Positions 9,113 to 16,756 of a stretch of 53,949 nt of DNA are shown in pieces (the stretch's first letter is position 1; each line of letters starts with the position of its first letter). A program made the translations under genes and the position numbers. The notes beneath the pieces are model-generated. The model saw only the letters and a program-made list of their open reading frames with translations, was not told the origin of the DNA and made no database searches. The stretch is taken from NCBI GenBank assembly GCA_913057785.1, contig CAJXPD010000029.1, positions 1-53,949 on the forward strand, in the 5' to 3' direction. The stretch is from an uncultured Lewinella sp. (GTDB lineage Bacteria; Bacteroidota; Bacteroidia; Chitinophagales; Saprospiraceae).

Positions 9113-9157
9113 AAAAGCTTGGTAGCCTTAATATTATAAGAGGTTGCTAAGCTTTTT
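9113..9157 (+). terminator. Terminator 1 after the DUF6089 gene
   Basis: AAAAGCTTGGTAGCC (9113-9127) pairs with GGTTGCTAAGCTTTTT (9142-9157), allowing G-U pairs, around an AT-rich loop and ending in a T-run. Confidence 0.7.
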
Positions 9158-9162
9158 ATTGG

Positions 9163-9197
9163 AGGTACTCCCTAGAGCAGGCTGAGTACCTTTTTTT
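9163..9197 (+). terminator. Terminator 2 after the DUF6089 gene
   Basis: AGGTACTC (9163-9170) pairs perfectly with GAGTACCT (9184-9191), and seven T residues (9191-9197) follow. It is a textbook rho-independent terminator in tandem with the preceding one. Confidence 0.8.
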
Positions 9198-9259
9198 ATT
9201 GTAACACTTCTTGCGTTGCTGCATCTAACCGGCATCTGTTCATTTCAAATCCTAATTCA

Positions 9260-9616
9260 ATGACTACTAAAGATGTCGCACAGCAGCTGATGACCTTGCT
9301 TCCACAAGGAAAATATGATGAGATATATGACACCCTTTTTCACACAGAAAAGGTACGTCATATCGAGCCTCAATCCCCTCATTTCGCTGATCTAACTGGA
9401 GTATTGGCCATTAAGGAAAAGGATCAGGCTATGAGCGCAAATATTGCAAGTGTGGAGGATCTGCAAGTGGGGGAAGCCGTTACCTCTGCTAATCACATTG
9501 CCTTACCTTACAAAATTGCCTTCACACTCAAAGATGGCCAGTCCGTTACCCTCGACGAGATTATTCTGTATGAAGTGGAAGAAGGAAAGATTGTAAGCGA
9601 GCAATTTTTCTACTAG
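9260..9616 (+). CDS. SnoaL-like (NTF2-fold) domain protein
   Basis: A 118-residue cytoplasmic protein without a signal peptide. Helix-rich N-terminus KDVAQQLMTLLPQGKYDEIYDTLF is followed by beta strands ending EIILYEVEEGKIVSEQFFY, which is typical of SnoaL-like polyketide cyclase-related NTF2-fold proteins. Members bind small ligands or act as isomerases or hydrolases, but most small stand-alone copies have no known substrate. The aromatic C-terminal strand is characteristic. It is a monocistronic gene between a double terminator and an OsmC-like gene. The fold assignment is fairly secure, the function unknown. Confidence 0.75.
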   Translation: MTTKDVAQQLMTLLPQGKYDEIYDTLFHTEKVRHIEPQSPHFADLTGVLAIKEKDQAMSANIASVEDLQVGEAVTSANHIALPYKIAFTLKDGQSVTLDEIILYEVEEGKIVSEQFFY

Positions 9617-9664
9617 TCGACTTGCTATTTTTTAAACTTGTATGGGGGTATTTCCATTAAAATT

Positions 9665-9678
9665 GGTGGTTTACCACC
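9665..9678. promoter_or_regulatory. Short perfect dyad upstream of the OsmC-like gene
   Basis: GGTGGT-tt-ACCACC is a perfect 6-bp inverted repeat 55 nt before the OsmC-like start. It could be an operator or a small hairpin; only one copy was seen. Confidence 0.3.
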
Positions 9679-9733
9679 CTTGTCATGCCCTGTTTTCTTG
9701 ACTATCTTATTGTAGTATCAAACACAGTGCTAC

Positions 9734-10138
9734 ATGAAAATATCAGCGAAGGTTGAGAATAGCTTCCGATCCCATGATGTAGAGCTCACTACAAATGGGA
9801 TGACACAGCAATTGAACATCCCTGCCAAATCGAGCGGTTATGGCTCGACAGTTAATGGAGGTGAATTGCTCTTTCTTGCACTTGCTACCTGTTATTGTAA
9901 TGATCTTTACAGGGAGGCCACTAAGATGAATATAGTCCTAACAAAGGTAGAGGTGGAGGCTTCAGGTGAGTTTGGGCAGGCTGGTGAACCAGGATTCAAT
10001 ATTACCTACAAAGCTAGTGTGGAAGGGGAGGCTTCGGACTTAGTACTGCAAAAACTATTGGAGCATACAGATCGGCTTGCTGAGGTCCAAAATACCTTGC
10101 GCGTAGGGGTGAAGGTCAAAAGAGTGGAAGTGTCGTGA
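9734..10138 (+). CDS. OsmC-like protein with an incomplete redox site
   Basis: A 134-residue OsmC-family protein. The N-terminal strands (ISAKVENSFRSHDVELTT) and the conserved helix GGELLFLALATCYCNDLYREA are present, with Cys53 and Cys55. OsmC and Ohr peroxidases reduce organic hydroperoxides using a pair of cysteines, one on this helix and one in a later segment. Here the later segment (LLEHTDRLAEVQNTLRVG) contains no cysteine, so a standard two-cysteine peroxidase mechanism is doubtful unless Cys53 and Cys55 act together. It converges with the next gene, with only one base between the stop codons. The family is confident; the activity is open. Confidence 0.88.
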   Translation: MKISAKVENSFRSHDVELTTNGMTQQLNIPAKSSGYGSTVNGGELLFLALATCYCNDLYREATKMNIVLTKVEVEASGEFGQAGEPGFNITYKASVEGEASDLVLQKLLEHTDRLAEVQNTLRVGVKVKRVEVS

Positions 10139-10139
10139 A

Positions 10140-10709
10140 TTATAGCCCAAACTCCTTTTCTACCTCATAGGTACATGGGCCCTTTATCTCAACCGGACCT
10201 TGCCCTTCCTCCTTCCAATATTCATCTAGTAATGAGGAGTAGCAAACCCTTACCCTAAGGCCACCCAACCGTCTTTCTAGCAGACGAGATTCAGGCGTCC
10301 ACCGAACGAATATCAATGTTTTTTCCTCTAAAGGCGTAATCATCTGGTTGCGAAGATAGCCATCCGAACTCATGATATTCCAATTAATATCCTTGGCCTC
10401 TGGTGCGTAGGTTGCGATAACATCGAACCAATCCTTGAAAAAGATGGAATCATTGAATACCTGGTAAGAATGAACCTTAGCTAGGCCGTTGCCGGTATTG
10501 GTGAGCCGCAAACCAAAACCATCGCCATTGTAGGATTTTCCAACTGTCAGATAAGGATACATAGCGGCCTTTTGCTGTACGCGCATAATACGGACTTCCT
10601 GCACGGAAATGTACAAGGCACAGGCACTAACCACTAGGGCGCATACGGCCACTAGCATATTGAGGTTGAGCTGTTTGAATAACTGAGAAATCGAATCGAA
10701 AAACTTCAA
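10140..10709 (-). CDS. Hypothetical protein with one N-terminal membrane helix
   Basis: A 189-residue protein I do not recognise. Residues about 17-34 (NMLVAVCALVVSACALYI) form a single membrane segment followed by a short basic coiled stretch (VRIMRVQQKAAMYPYL). The remainder has an immunoglobulin-like strand pattern (FGLRLTNTGNGLAKVHSYQVFND), seen in membrane-anchored proteins that begin with a helix plus a PYL-type strand. It lies about 137 nt downstream of the S41 peptidase gene on the same strand, with hairpins between them, so it may be transcribed separately. No catalytic motif was seen. Confidence 0.65.
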   Translation of the reverse strand: MKFFDSISQLFKQLNLNMLVAVCALVVSACALYISVQEVRIMRVQQKAAMYPYLTVGKSYNGDGFGLRLTNTGNGLAKVHSYQVFNDSIFFKDWFDVIATYAPEAKDINWNIMSSDGYLRNQMITPLEEKTLIFVRWTPESRLLERRLGGLRVRVCYSSLLDEYWKEEGQGPVEIKGPCTYEVEKEFGL

Positions 10710-10745
10710 GGTACGTCTATAATTTAGTGAATGTGTATGCCCAAA

Positions 10746-10770
10746 TAGAGATGACCGAAGAACATCTCTA
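10746..10770 (-). terminator. 8-bp hairpin upstream of the hypothetical membrane gene
   Basis: TAGAGATG (10746-10753) pairs perfectly with CATCTCTA (10763-10770). There is no T-run, so its role is uncertain. Confidence 0.3.
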
Positions 10771-10823
10771 CTTGAGCAATTTATGGACCTGTGCCTAAAC
10801 CTCCAATCTGCAAGCTCGTAGGC

Positions 10824-10849
10824 TAGTCCAAATTTTTCTTTTTGGACTA
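10824..10849 (-). terminator. Hairpin overlapping the stop of the S41 peptidase
   Basis: TAGTCCAAA (10824-10832) pairs perfectly with TTTGGACTA (10841-10849) around 8 nt. The right arm includes the TAG stop codon of the peptidase gene. T-run support is weak, so it may be an mRNA 3'-end structure. Confidence 0.45.
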
Positions 10850-12361
10850 ATCTGTTTTCGAAGAAGGCTTAGCCGCCCCGCCAATCAATTGCATGATATG
10901 CTCTATTTCTAGATCCCGTCCTTCTACCAAGGCCTGCACGCTTGGTTGAATGTAGATATTAGGCTCAATACCCTGATTGGGCTTCGGACTACTAGGGTAG
11001 TATCCAATTAATGGAATGTCCACCTCTACCTTCGAATGTGGTAAGGTGAGATAAAGGATCTGTCCTCCCGTGATACCTTGTTGGTTACCTCCACTGGTTT
11101 GTCCTACCACCGTAGCTAGTTGGTTGTCCTTTAAGTAGTTAATCAAAAAATAGGTGCCTGAACTATTGGAGGCATCTGCTATCAGGTATACTTTCCCTCG
11201 ATAAGTCTTAGCCTTGGGTGATATGGTCTCATCGATCAGACCGCCTTTTTTGAAGGTATAAAACCCATTATCCAGCGGTTTTGTACGATTCGATACATCT
11301 TGGATTTTCTTGCTCCAAGTGCTTAAGTAGGGCAGTAAGTGAGGAGGAATCTTATTGTTGCGTAACGTTTGTTGATAGGGGCCACGATGGCTTTTCTTTT
11401 GTGTAAGGTATTTATAGAGTTCAGCCTGTACAGCTGAATCACCACCCGCATTTCCTCGAATATCCAGGATCAAATTGGGGATATTTTTGTCTTTAAGGGT
11501 CTGAAAGGCTTGTTTTAGGAAAGCGCGCCATTTGAGCGTCATTTTCCAGGTGACGAAGGTTCCAATGGTCAATTTAGCTACTTCTGGATTAAGAACTTCA
11601 AAATCCCAGTAATCGTCATAGGATTCGATCTGCTTGCCATACCTTTTTTGTAAGCGATCATAACGTTCCTGACGCGTAATGAGCTGTACAGTGGTCTTCT
11701 TTTCTTTGCCCGTTTCGTACCCCTTTAAAGTAAGGGAGATACTTTCTCCCAGCTCAAAAGCTAGCGGGAAATAGATGTCAAAGGCCTCATAGTTGTCGTA
11801 ACCAAAAACCTGCATTCTAAAGAAACGTTGGCCATCGTTGGCGCCATCGCTCTTCATATAAGGAAATAGCTTTTCAATGACTTCAGCGCCGGAATGGTTA
11901 TTGATGCCTACAATCTCGTCACCAGCCTGCAATTCCTTCTGCTCGGACAAGTTTTGAAATAAGATCAGCTTCTTATCAATGATGCGGAAGGTAAAAGGTA
12001 CTTTATCGGCCTTATCCTTAAAAATAGCTCTTAAGTCCGGACCCTGGTTCCAATAGTTCCCATAGGTATGGCCACACTGAACTTTAGCTGTGAAAAGAGA
12101 GATATTGCCATAGGCGGTGGCTTGATCTTGATCTACACTTAGTCGTTCTTCTAGTTGCTTGAAATGCCCATCCATCTCTTCGGGCGTATTGTATTTGTGC
12201 AGGGCAGGTTGTAGGGCTTCTAGGGTCTCCTTCAGAATTTGAACGTCTTTCTGTAAATCTGCTGCGGGAATCGGGTTTTGCGCCAGCATACCTAAACTGA
12301 AGAAATGGAATAGTAGGAGCAAGCAAAATGGCTGCAGTTGTCGGGAAGGTTGAATCGTCAT
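10847..12361 (-). CDS. S41 family (C-terminal processing-type) peptidase
   Basis: A 504-residue exported protein with a signal peptide (LLLLFHFFSLGMLAQ). Residues 33-125 form a helical N-terminal region. A PDZ-like part includes LQAGDEIVGINNHSGAE (144-160). The S41 catalytic core starts around 260, with the hallmark NLILDIRGNAGG (296-307). VYLIADASNSSGTYFL (391-406) contains the probable serine nucleophile (Ser400 or Ser401), followed by GQTSGGNQQGITGG. Such enzymes cleave periplasmic or surface proteins; the target here is unknown. The 61-nt spacing after the head-GIN gene suggests co-transcription. The mutated SAS-type signature (SNSSGT) is unusual but the fold is clear. Confidence 0.87.
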   Translation of the reverse strand: MTIQPSRQLQPFCLLLLFHFFSLGMLAQNPIPAADLQKDVQILKETLEALQPALHKYNTPEEMDGHFKQLEERLSVDQDQATAYGNISLFTAKVQCGHTYGNYWNQGPDLRAIFKDKADKVPFTFRIIDKKLILFQNLSEQKELQAGDEIVGINNHSGAEVIEKLFPYMKSDGANDGQRFFRMQVFGYDNYEAFDIYFPLAFELGESISLTLKGYETGKEKKTTVQLITRQERYDRLQKRYGKQIESYDDYWDFEVLNPEVAKLTIGTFVTWKMTLKWRAFLKQAFQTLKDKNIPNLILDIRGNAGGDSAVQAELYKYLTQKKSHRGPYQQTLRNNKIPPHLLPYLSTWSKKIQDVSNRTKPLDNGFYTFKKGGLIDETISPKAKTYRGKVYLIADASNSSGTYFLINYLKDNQLATVVGQTSGGNQQGITGGQILYLTLPHSKVEVDIPLIGYYPSSPKPNQGIEPNIYIQPSVQALVEGRDLEIEHIMQLIGGAAKPSSKTD

Positions 12362-12422
12362 TAAATATGAAATATTATTCGTGATTGATAATTTGGATTT
12401 GCTCTTTTAGGGAATTGAATGC

Positions 12423-13301
12423 TTATTGGAAGAGCTTGACCAGTTGGTTTTCGTCCTTGGCTTCAATTGTAGCTACCAGGCTTTGTTGCCCGTTTTTGAC
12501 CCGAAATACCTCTGAGCCTATCGTCCAACGTTCTGATCTGGTAGCTCCAGGTGACAGAGAGAATCCATAGCTAAAGGAAGTGCCATCTCTTTTAGGGCCA
12601 ACTACCACAAAGCTCTTTCGTGTCCAGGAGTTATTTTTGATACGTAGGTTGATGTAACGGGTATCGGTGCTGACCTGTTCATTGCTTTTCGCCAGAATGG
12701 CTTTTGCATTGCCCAGTAGGACCTTTGGGTCTCCGATGATCTTCAGTTGACCTTTGTCGCCAACGGTAGTATTCAAAGTGTCTGATACATTGAGGAAAAC
12801 GGTGCCCCAACTTTGGATCTTCACTTCGGCGTGAGCCGCCTCAAAATCAAGTGCCTCAATCTTGGCACTTTTGTTATCTATTACTAGATGGGAGACCCGA
12901 CCTTGCAAATCAATGGTGCCGATGTCTGCTATCAAATGGAAGTTTTCCACTTGCATATTGAGAAGGGAGGTTTTTGAATGAGCATCATTGTTGAGCTTTC
13001 GCAGATGGGAGGCACCGATAGTTACGCGCAAGGAATGGGTGGGCTGGATCCATTTCTTTTGTTGAAGGTTCATATAGCCTCGACTCACTGTGAAGTCAAT
13101 CTGATCAACCAGATTTTCGTCGGTTGTAATGGAGATTTGATCATCTGCCTTGAAATCGAGAATGACCCTGGCATTCAGGTTGATCTCCAGCTCTTCTATT
13201 TGAGCAAGTGGGTAGGATTTAGTGACAATGTTCCCATTGCCTTTGATCTGTGCTTGTAGTTGAAAACTGAGGAGCAATAAAAGAAAGAGTACGTTCTTCA
13301 T
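12423..13301 (-). CDS. Head-GIN domain (DUF2807) secreted protein
   Basis: A 292-residue protein with a clear signal peptide (MKNVLFLLLLLSFQLQAQ). The head-GIN signature starts right after it: KGNGNIVTKSYPLAQIEELEINLNARVILDF, then QISITTDENLVDQI and a series of parallel beta-helix-like strands (LVIDNKSAKIEAL, AHAEVKIQSWGTVFLNV). DUF2807 proteins are described as putative auto-transporter adhesins and are common in Bacteroidota envelopes, without a defined biochemical role. It precedes the S41 peptidase on the same strand. A phased direct repeat lies just upstream of its start. Confidence 0.82.
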   Translation of the reverse strand: MKNVLFLLLLLSFQLQAQIKGNGNIVTKSYPLAQIEELEINLNARVILDFKADDQISITTDENLVDQIDFTVSRGYMNLQQKKWIQPTHSLRVTIGASHLRKLNNDAHSKTSLLNMQVENFHLIADIGTIDLQGRVSHLVIDNKSAKIEALDFEAAHAEVKIQSWGTVFLNVSDTLNTTVGDKGQLKIIGDPKVLLGNAKAILAKSNEQVSTDTRYINLRIKNNSWTRKSFVVVGPKRDGTSFSYGFSLSPGATRSERWTIGSEVFRVKNGQQSLVATIEAKDENQLVKLFQ

Positions 13302-13367
13302 AATGGTGATTTAGTTAGACCAAATCTCATGAAGAAACGGGGCAGATGCGCTGCAAGAGATGGGAAA

Positions 13368-13399
13368 ACGTCTCAAATCATATCTGAGACGTCTCAAAT
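13368..13399 (-). promoter_or_regulatory. Phased direct repeats upstream of the head-GIN gene
   Basis: ACGTCTCAAAT occurs at 13368-13378 and again at 13389-13399, a period of exactly 21 bp (two helical turns). The segment also contains the palindrome GAGACGTCTC (13386-13395) and an inverted repeat ACGTCTCA/TGAGACGT (13368-13375 with 13385-13392). It lies 67-98 nt before the start codon. It reads either as a tandem operator or as a terminator hairpin of the upstream oxygenase gene. Confidence 0.5.
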
Positions 13400-13435
13400 T
13401 ATCTACCTTCTTAGTCAAATCTCGTGGACAATCAT

Positions 13436-14443
13436 CTATAAAACCTTCTTTTCAAGGTCAGGAAACACCTTAGCAACCTTGCTCAAGATGTAATCACCAT
13501 AAGTACCTTCGAACTGGTGGACGCTGGCTCCATCCCAGCGTTCGGCTGAATCATCGATCGGGAAAGGAACCTGACTCAAGTCAATGGCTTTGATCTCAGC
13601 CTTAAAGTTTGGGTCAAAAAAGAATGGAAAGGAAAGTCGATCTTTTTTAGAGCTATTTAACACCCGATGTGGAGTGGATTTGTAGAGACCTTTGGTGAGG
13701 CGGTCGAGCATATCCCCAATATTGCAAACAAAAGAATTGGGAACGGGTGGAGCCGCGATCCATTCTGATTGTGATTTCACCTGCAGCCCGCCTGCATCAT
13801 CCTGCTTCAAGATGGTTAAGACTCCGTAATCGGTATGTTCACCTACACCCCAAAGTGCTTGTTCTTTGGCATGGGCAGGAGGATCAGGGTAGTTGAAGAT
13901 GCGAAAGAGGGTCAATGGATCCCCCGTATAGTTCTTGGCAAAAAAATCAGCTGCTAATCCCAAGCTTAGCGCAATGCCTTGCATCAAGATATGACCAAGC
14001 GTTGTTAACTGATCCATATACTCCAAGACCGTTGCCCGAAATCCAGGCATGTTATCGGGGAACAGGTTGGGGCCATGTAGCGGAAGCCCCGCTTTGACAC
14101 GAGGATCATCTTCATCTAACTCTATTCCAAAGTATAAACCTTCCTTAATGTCCGGTTTGCCAGAGGTGAGCTCCCCCCCGACGGGGAAGAAACCACGCCA
14201 GGCTTTGCCCGCTAAAGCCATTGGAATCTGGTTTTTTATGGCTAAGTCTTGGGCAAAGAAGGCTTTGCTTTGGGCCTCAAGGCGGTCCTGGAGCGCTGCA
14301 CTCACGCCGTGTCCAATGATGTAAAAGAAGCCATGAGTTCGGCAGGCTTGCCCGATGGCATCAGCCACTTGCTGACGTCCTTCGGAATTTGTTACCAATG
14401 GTGAGATATCAATGATGGGAACACGGTTTGACGGCTGTTGCAT
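13436..14443 (-). CDS. 2-oxoglutarate/Fe(II) oxygenase, isopenicillin N synthase family
   Basis: I set the start at the ATG at 14443, giving 335 residues beginning MQQPSNRVPIIDISPL, the usual N-terminus of this family; an upstream ATG at 14497 adds 18 hydrophobic residues with no counterpart. The DIOX_N region covers about 9-125. The iron ligands are His203 and Asp205 (GEHTDYGVLT) and His259 (STPHRVLN), with the 2-oxoglutarate-binding RLS at 269-271. The family oxidises diverse small molecules (plant hormone, antibiotic and amino-acid pathways). The substrate cannot be predicted, and neighbouring genes do not suggest a biosynthetic cluster. It follows the DUF1801 gene by 85 nt on the same strand. 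Confidence 0.9.
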   Translation of the reverse strand: MQQPSNRVPIIDISPLVTNSEGRQQVADAIGQACRTHGFFYIIGHGVSAALQDRLEAQSKAFFAQDLAIKNQIPMALAGKAWRGFFPVGGELTSGKPDIKEGLYFGIELDEDDPRVKAGLPLHGPNLFPDNMPGFRATVLEYMDQLTTLGHILMQGIALSLGLAADFFAKNYTGDPLTLFRIFNYPDPPAHAKEQALWGVGEHTDYGVLTILKQDDAGGLQVKSQSEWIAAPPVPNSFVCNIGDMLDRLTKGLYKSTPHRVLNSSKKDRLSFPFFFDPNFKAEIKAIDLSQVPFPIDDSAERWDGASVHQFEGTYGDYILSKVAKVFPDLEKKVL

Positions 14444-14528
14444 ATTTGGAACGGTATAGAGGATTTGGATAATAAAGATAAGGTATTCGATAGTCAACGC
14501 AAATCAGTCGTCTTTCATTTTTCTGTCG

Positions 14529-14924
14529 TCATAAGGATTGATCTAGGGCAATGGCTGCTTGAAGTAGCTTTTGAATCGCAGTCTCATCAATCTCCTCCGG
14601 AGATCGGTAAATTTTATAAAATATCTTCTTATTGGTTCCATGATCCAGATACTTATCCTCATCGGGTAAGCGGTATCCTTGCCAAAAACCTAGAAGCACA
14701 CCTTCTTTAATGCCTCCTCTTGGGATACTTGCTGGCCAAATGATGCAGATCCCTCTTTTCCCGTAGAAGTAAGGAACATTATAGGAAATCTTCTCTTGGC
14801 AATAGGAGGGGAGGTTGTCCAATATGATTTGCCTTAATATATCGACCAAGATCCGTTCATCTTCTGATATTACCTCAAAAAGCTGGAGAAGAGAACGGAT
14901 TTTCGGAGAAGATCTTGGTTTCAT
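14529..14924 (-). CDS. DUF1801 domain protein
   Basis: A 131-residue cytoplasmic protein. The pattern of an N-terminal helix pair (ERILVDILRQIILDNLP) followed by EKISYNVPYFYGKRGICIIWPAS and a basic region ending in a C-terminal helix (ETAIQKLLQAAIAL) matches DUF1801, a YdhG/iron-chaperone-like fold also related to YdeI. The function is not established. It is the first gene of a minus-strand series and diverges from the PhoD gene across 136 nt. Confidence 0.78.
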   Translation of the reverse strand: MKPRSSPKIRSLLQLFEVISEDERILVDILRQIILDNLPSYCQEKISYNVPYFYGKRGICIIWPASIPRGGIKEGVLLGFWQGYRLPDEDKYLDHGTNKKIFYKIYRSPEEIDETAIQKLLQAAIALDQSL

Positions 14925-15060
14925 GATGCATCGAGTTGACCTAAGGTGGTGTGGTCTAGCAAAGTCATAGTTAAAAATTTCTTTATACAGGTAGTAGTGT
15001 TTTTCCTCTAAACTTTGCGTAGTTTAAAGATAACTTCTATCGCACATAAAACCTACCACT

Positions 15061-16647
15061 ATGACCCAAGATGATCGCCTTAATTTCTTGCTTAAACAGA
15101 GCCGAGATCGGCGAAGTTTTCTACGGAACAGCTTCTATGCTATGTCTGCTTGGCCGCTTTTGGTTGGCAATCCTTTGCTTCCTCGAGTGCTTAGCCGTAC
15201 GCCTTTTGCAGACTACCCCTTTCAACTGGGCCTAGCTTCCGGAGATCCTGCGGCGGATGGTTTTGTCCTTTGGACCCGCCTGGCTCCTAAACCCCTAGAG
15301 GATGGTGGAATGCCCTTGGTTAATATTGCGGTGGATTGGCAGGTCTCCAAAGATGAGAATATGACGCAAGTGGTAGCAAAGGGACAAACCATAGCCACGC
15401 CGGAGCTTGGACATTCTGTACATGTGGAGGTAAAAGGCCTGGAGTCGGATCGCTGGTATTTTTACCAGTTTAAGGCAGGGGGAGAACTCAGCCCGGTAGG
15501 TCGTACCCGTACGGCACCGGCCAAGGATGCAATGCTGGATAAATTTCAGTTTGCCTTTGCTTCCTGTCAGCACTTTGAATCCGGATACTATACAGCCTAT
15601 GAGCACATGTTAAAGGAACCCTTGGACTTGGTCGTACACCTCGGAGATTATATTTATGAATACGCTGGGAAAGACAATCGAGTACGCAAGCATCTTGGGC
15701 CAGAAATCAATAGCGTAGAAGACTATAGGAGAAGGATTTCTCAGTATAAAATGGACCCAGCTTTACAGGCCATGCATGCCGCTGTACCCTGGATAGTAAC
15801 TTGGGATGATCATGAATTTGACAACAACTACGCAAATGCTATTTCGGAAGAAGCAGGAATCGTAAAGGAAGCATTCTTAAAGCGCCGGGCAAATGCTTAT
15901 CAGGCATATTATGAGCACATGCCCTTGAGGAAGGCGAGTATTCCGCGTGGACCGGATATGAAATTGTATCGGAACGTAGCATTTGGTCGGTTGCTCGAAT
16001 TTGATGTGCTGGATACCCGGCAGTATCGAACAGATCAACCCTGTGGAGACAAGAGCGGCCCCTTATGCGAAGGCGCGTATGATTCAAAGGCCACCATGAT
16101 GGGCCGTAAGCAGGAGCGCTGGCTAGCTCGACAACTACGGAAATCCAAAGCAGAATGGAATGTGTTGGCCCAACAAGTCATGATGGCTAAGATTGACCGA
16201 GATGCTGGCGAGAAGAAACGGTATTCGGTTGATCAATGGCCAGGTTATGAAGTCAGCCGTAAGAAACTCATGGAATTCCTATCGAAAGATGTAGTATCGA
16301 ATCCAGTTGTGCTGACCGGAGATATTCATTCTAATTGGGTCAATGAACTAAAGGTGGATTATGATCGTGCAGGATCTCAAACCGTCGCAGCTGAGTTTGT
16401 AGGTACCTCCATTACTTCTGGCGGAGACGGCATTTTCAAGCCCCAAAACCTGGATGGACTGTTGAGTGATAACCCCTGTCTGAAGTTCCACTCCCGCGAA
16501 CGGGGATATGTGAAATGCACTGTTACCCCTAAAACATGGCAAAGCGATTATCAAGCCGTGGAATATGTGACCAAGCCAGGCGCGCCCCTAATTACGCGGG
16601 CTAGTTTTGTGGTAGAAAACGGAAGGAAGGTGATTGAAAAGGCATGA
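15061..16647 (+). CDS. phoD: Alkaline phosphatase D (PhoD family) with Tat signal
   Basis: A 528-residue phosphoesterase. The N-terminus has a twin-arginine signal, RRSFLRNSF (17-25), followed by a hydrophobic stretch, so it should be exported folded. A PhoD N-terminal Ig-like domain (FQLGLASGDPAADGFVLWTRL) precedes the catalytic domain with the metal-binding motifs FASCQHFESGYY, VVHLGDYIYEY, VTWDDHEFDNNYA and VVLTGDIHSNW. These bind Ca2+ and Fe3+ in PhoD enzymes, which release phosphate from phosphomonoesters or phosphodiesters. The length matches the family. No Pho-box-like motif was recognised upstream. The gene stands alone between a divergent DUF1801 gene and the MFS transporter. Confidence 0.93.
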   Translation: MTQDDRLNFLLKQSRDRRSFLRNSFYAMSAWPLLVGNPLLPRVLSRTPFADYPFQLGLASGDPAADGFVLWTRLAPKPLEDGGMPLVNIAVDWQVSKDENMTQVVAKGQTIATPELGHSVHVEVKGLESDRWYFYQFKAGGELSPVGRTRTAPAKDAMLDKFQFAFASCQHFESGYYTAYEHMLKEPLDLVVHLGDYIYEYAGKDNRVRKHLGPEINSVEDYRRRISQYKMDPALQAMHAAVPWIVTWDDHEFDNNYANAISEEAGIVKEAFLKRRANAYQAYYEHMPLRKASIPRGPDMKLYRNVAFGRLLEFDVLDTRQYRTDQPCGDKSGPLCEGAYDSKATMMGRKQERWLARQLRKSKAEWNVLAQQVMMAKIDRDAGEKKRYSVDQWPGYEVSRKKLMEFLSKDVVSNPVVLTGDIHSNWVNELKVDYDRAGSQTVAAEFVGTSITSGGDGIFKPQNLDGLLSDNPCLKFHSRERGYVKCTVTPKTWQSDYQAVEYVTKPGAPLITRASFVVENGRKVIEKA

Positions 16648-16756
16648 ACGGAAAAGTTATAAATAAGGGTGGAGGCATCGAACTTTTTGGTGCAATTAAG
16701 CCTTATTAAGCTGGGATCTAAGTTAGCTCCCGATTTAATAGCACCTTACATCTTCT

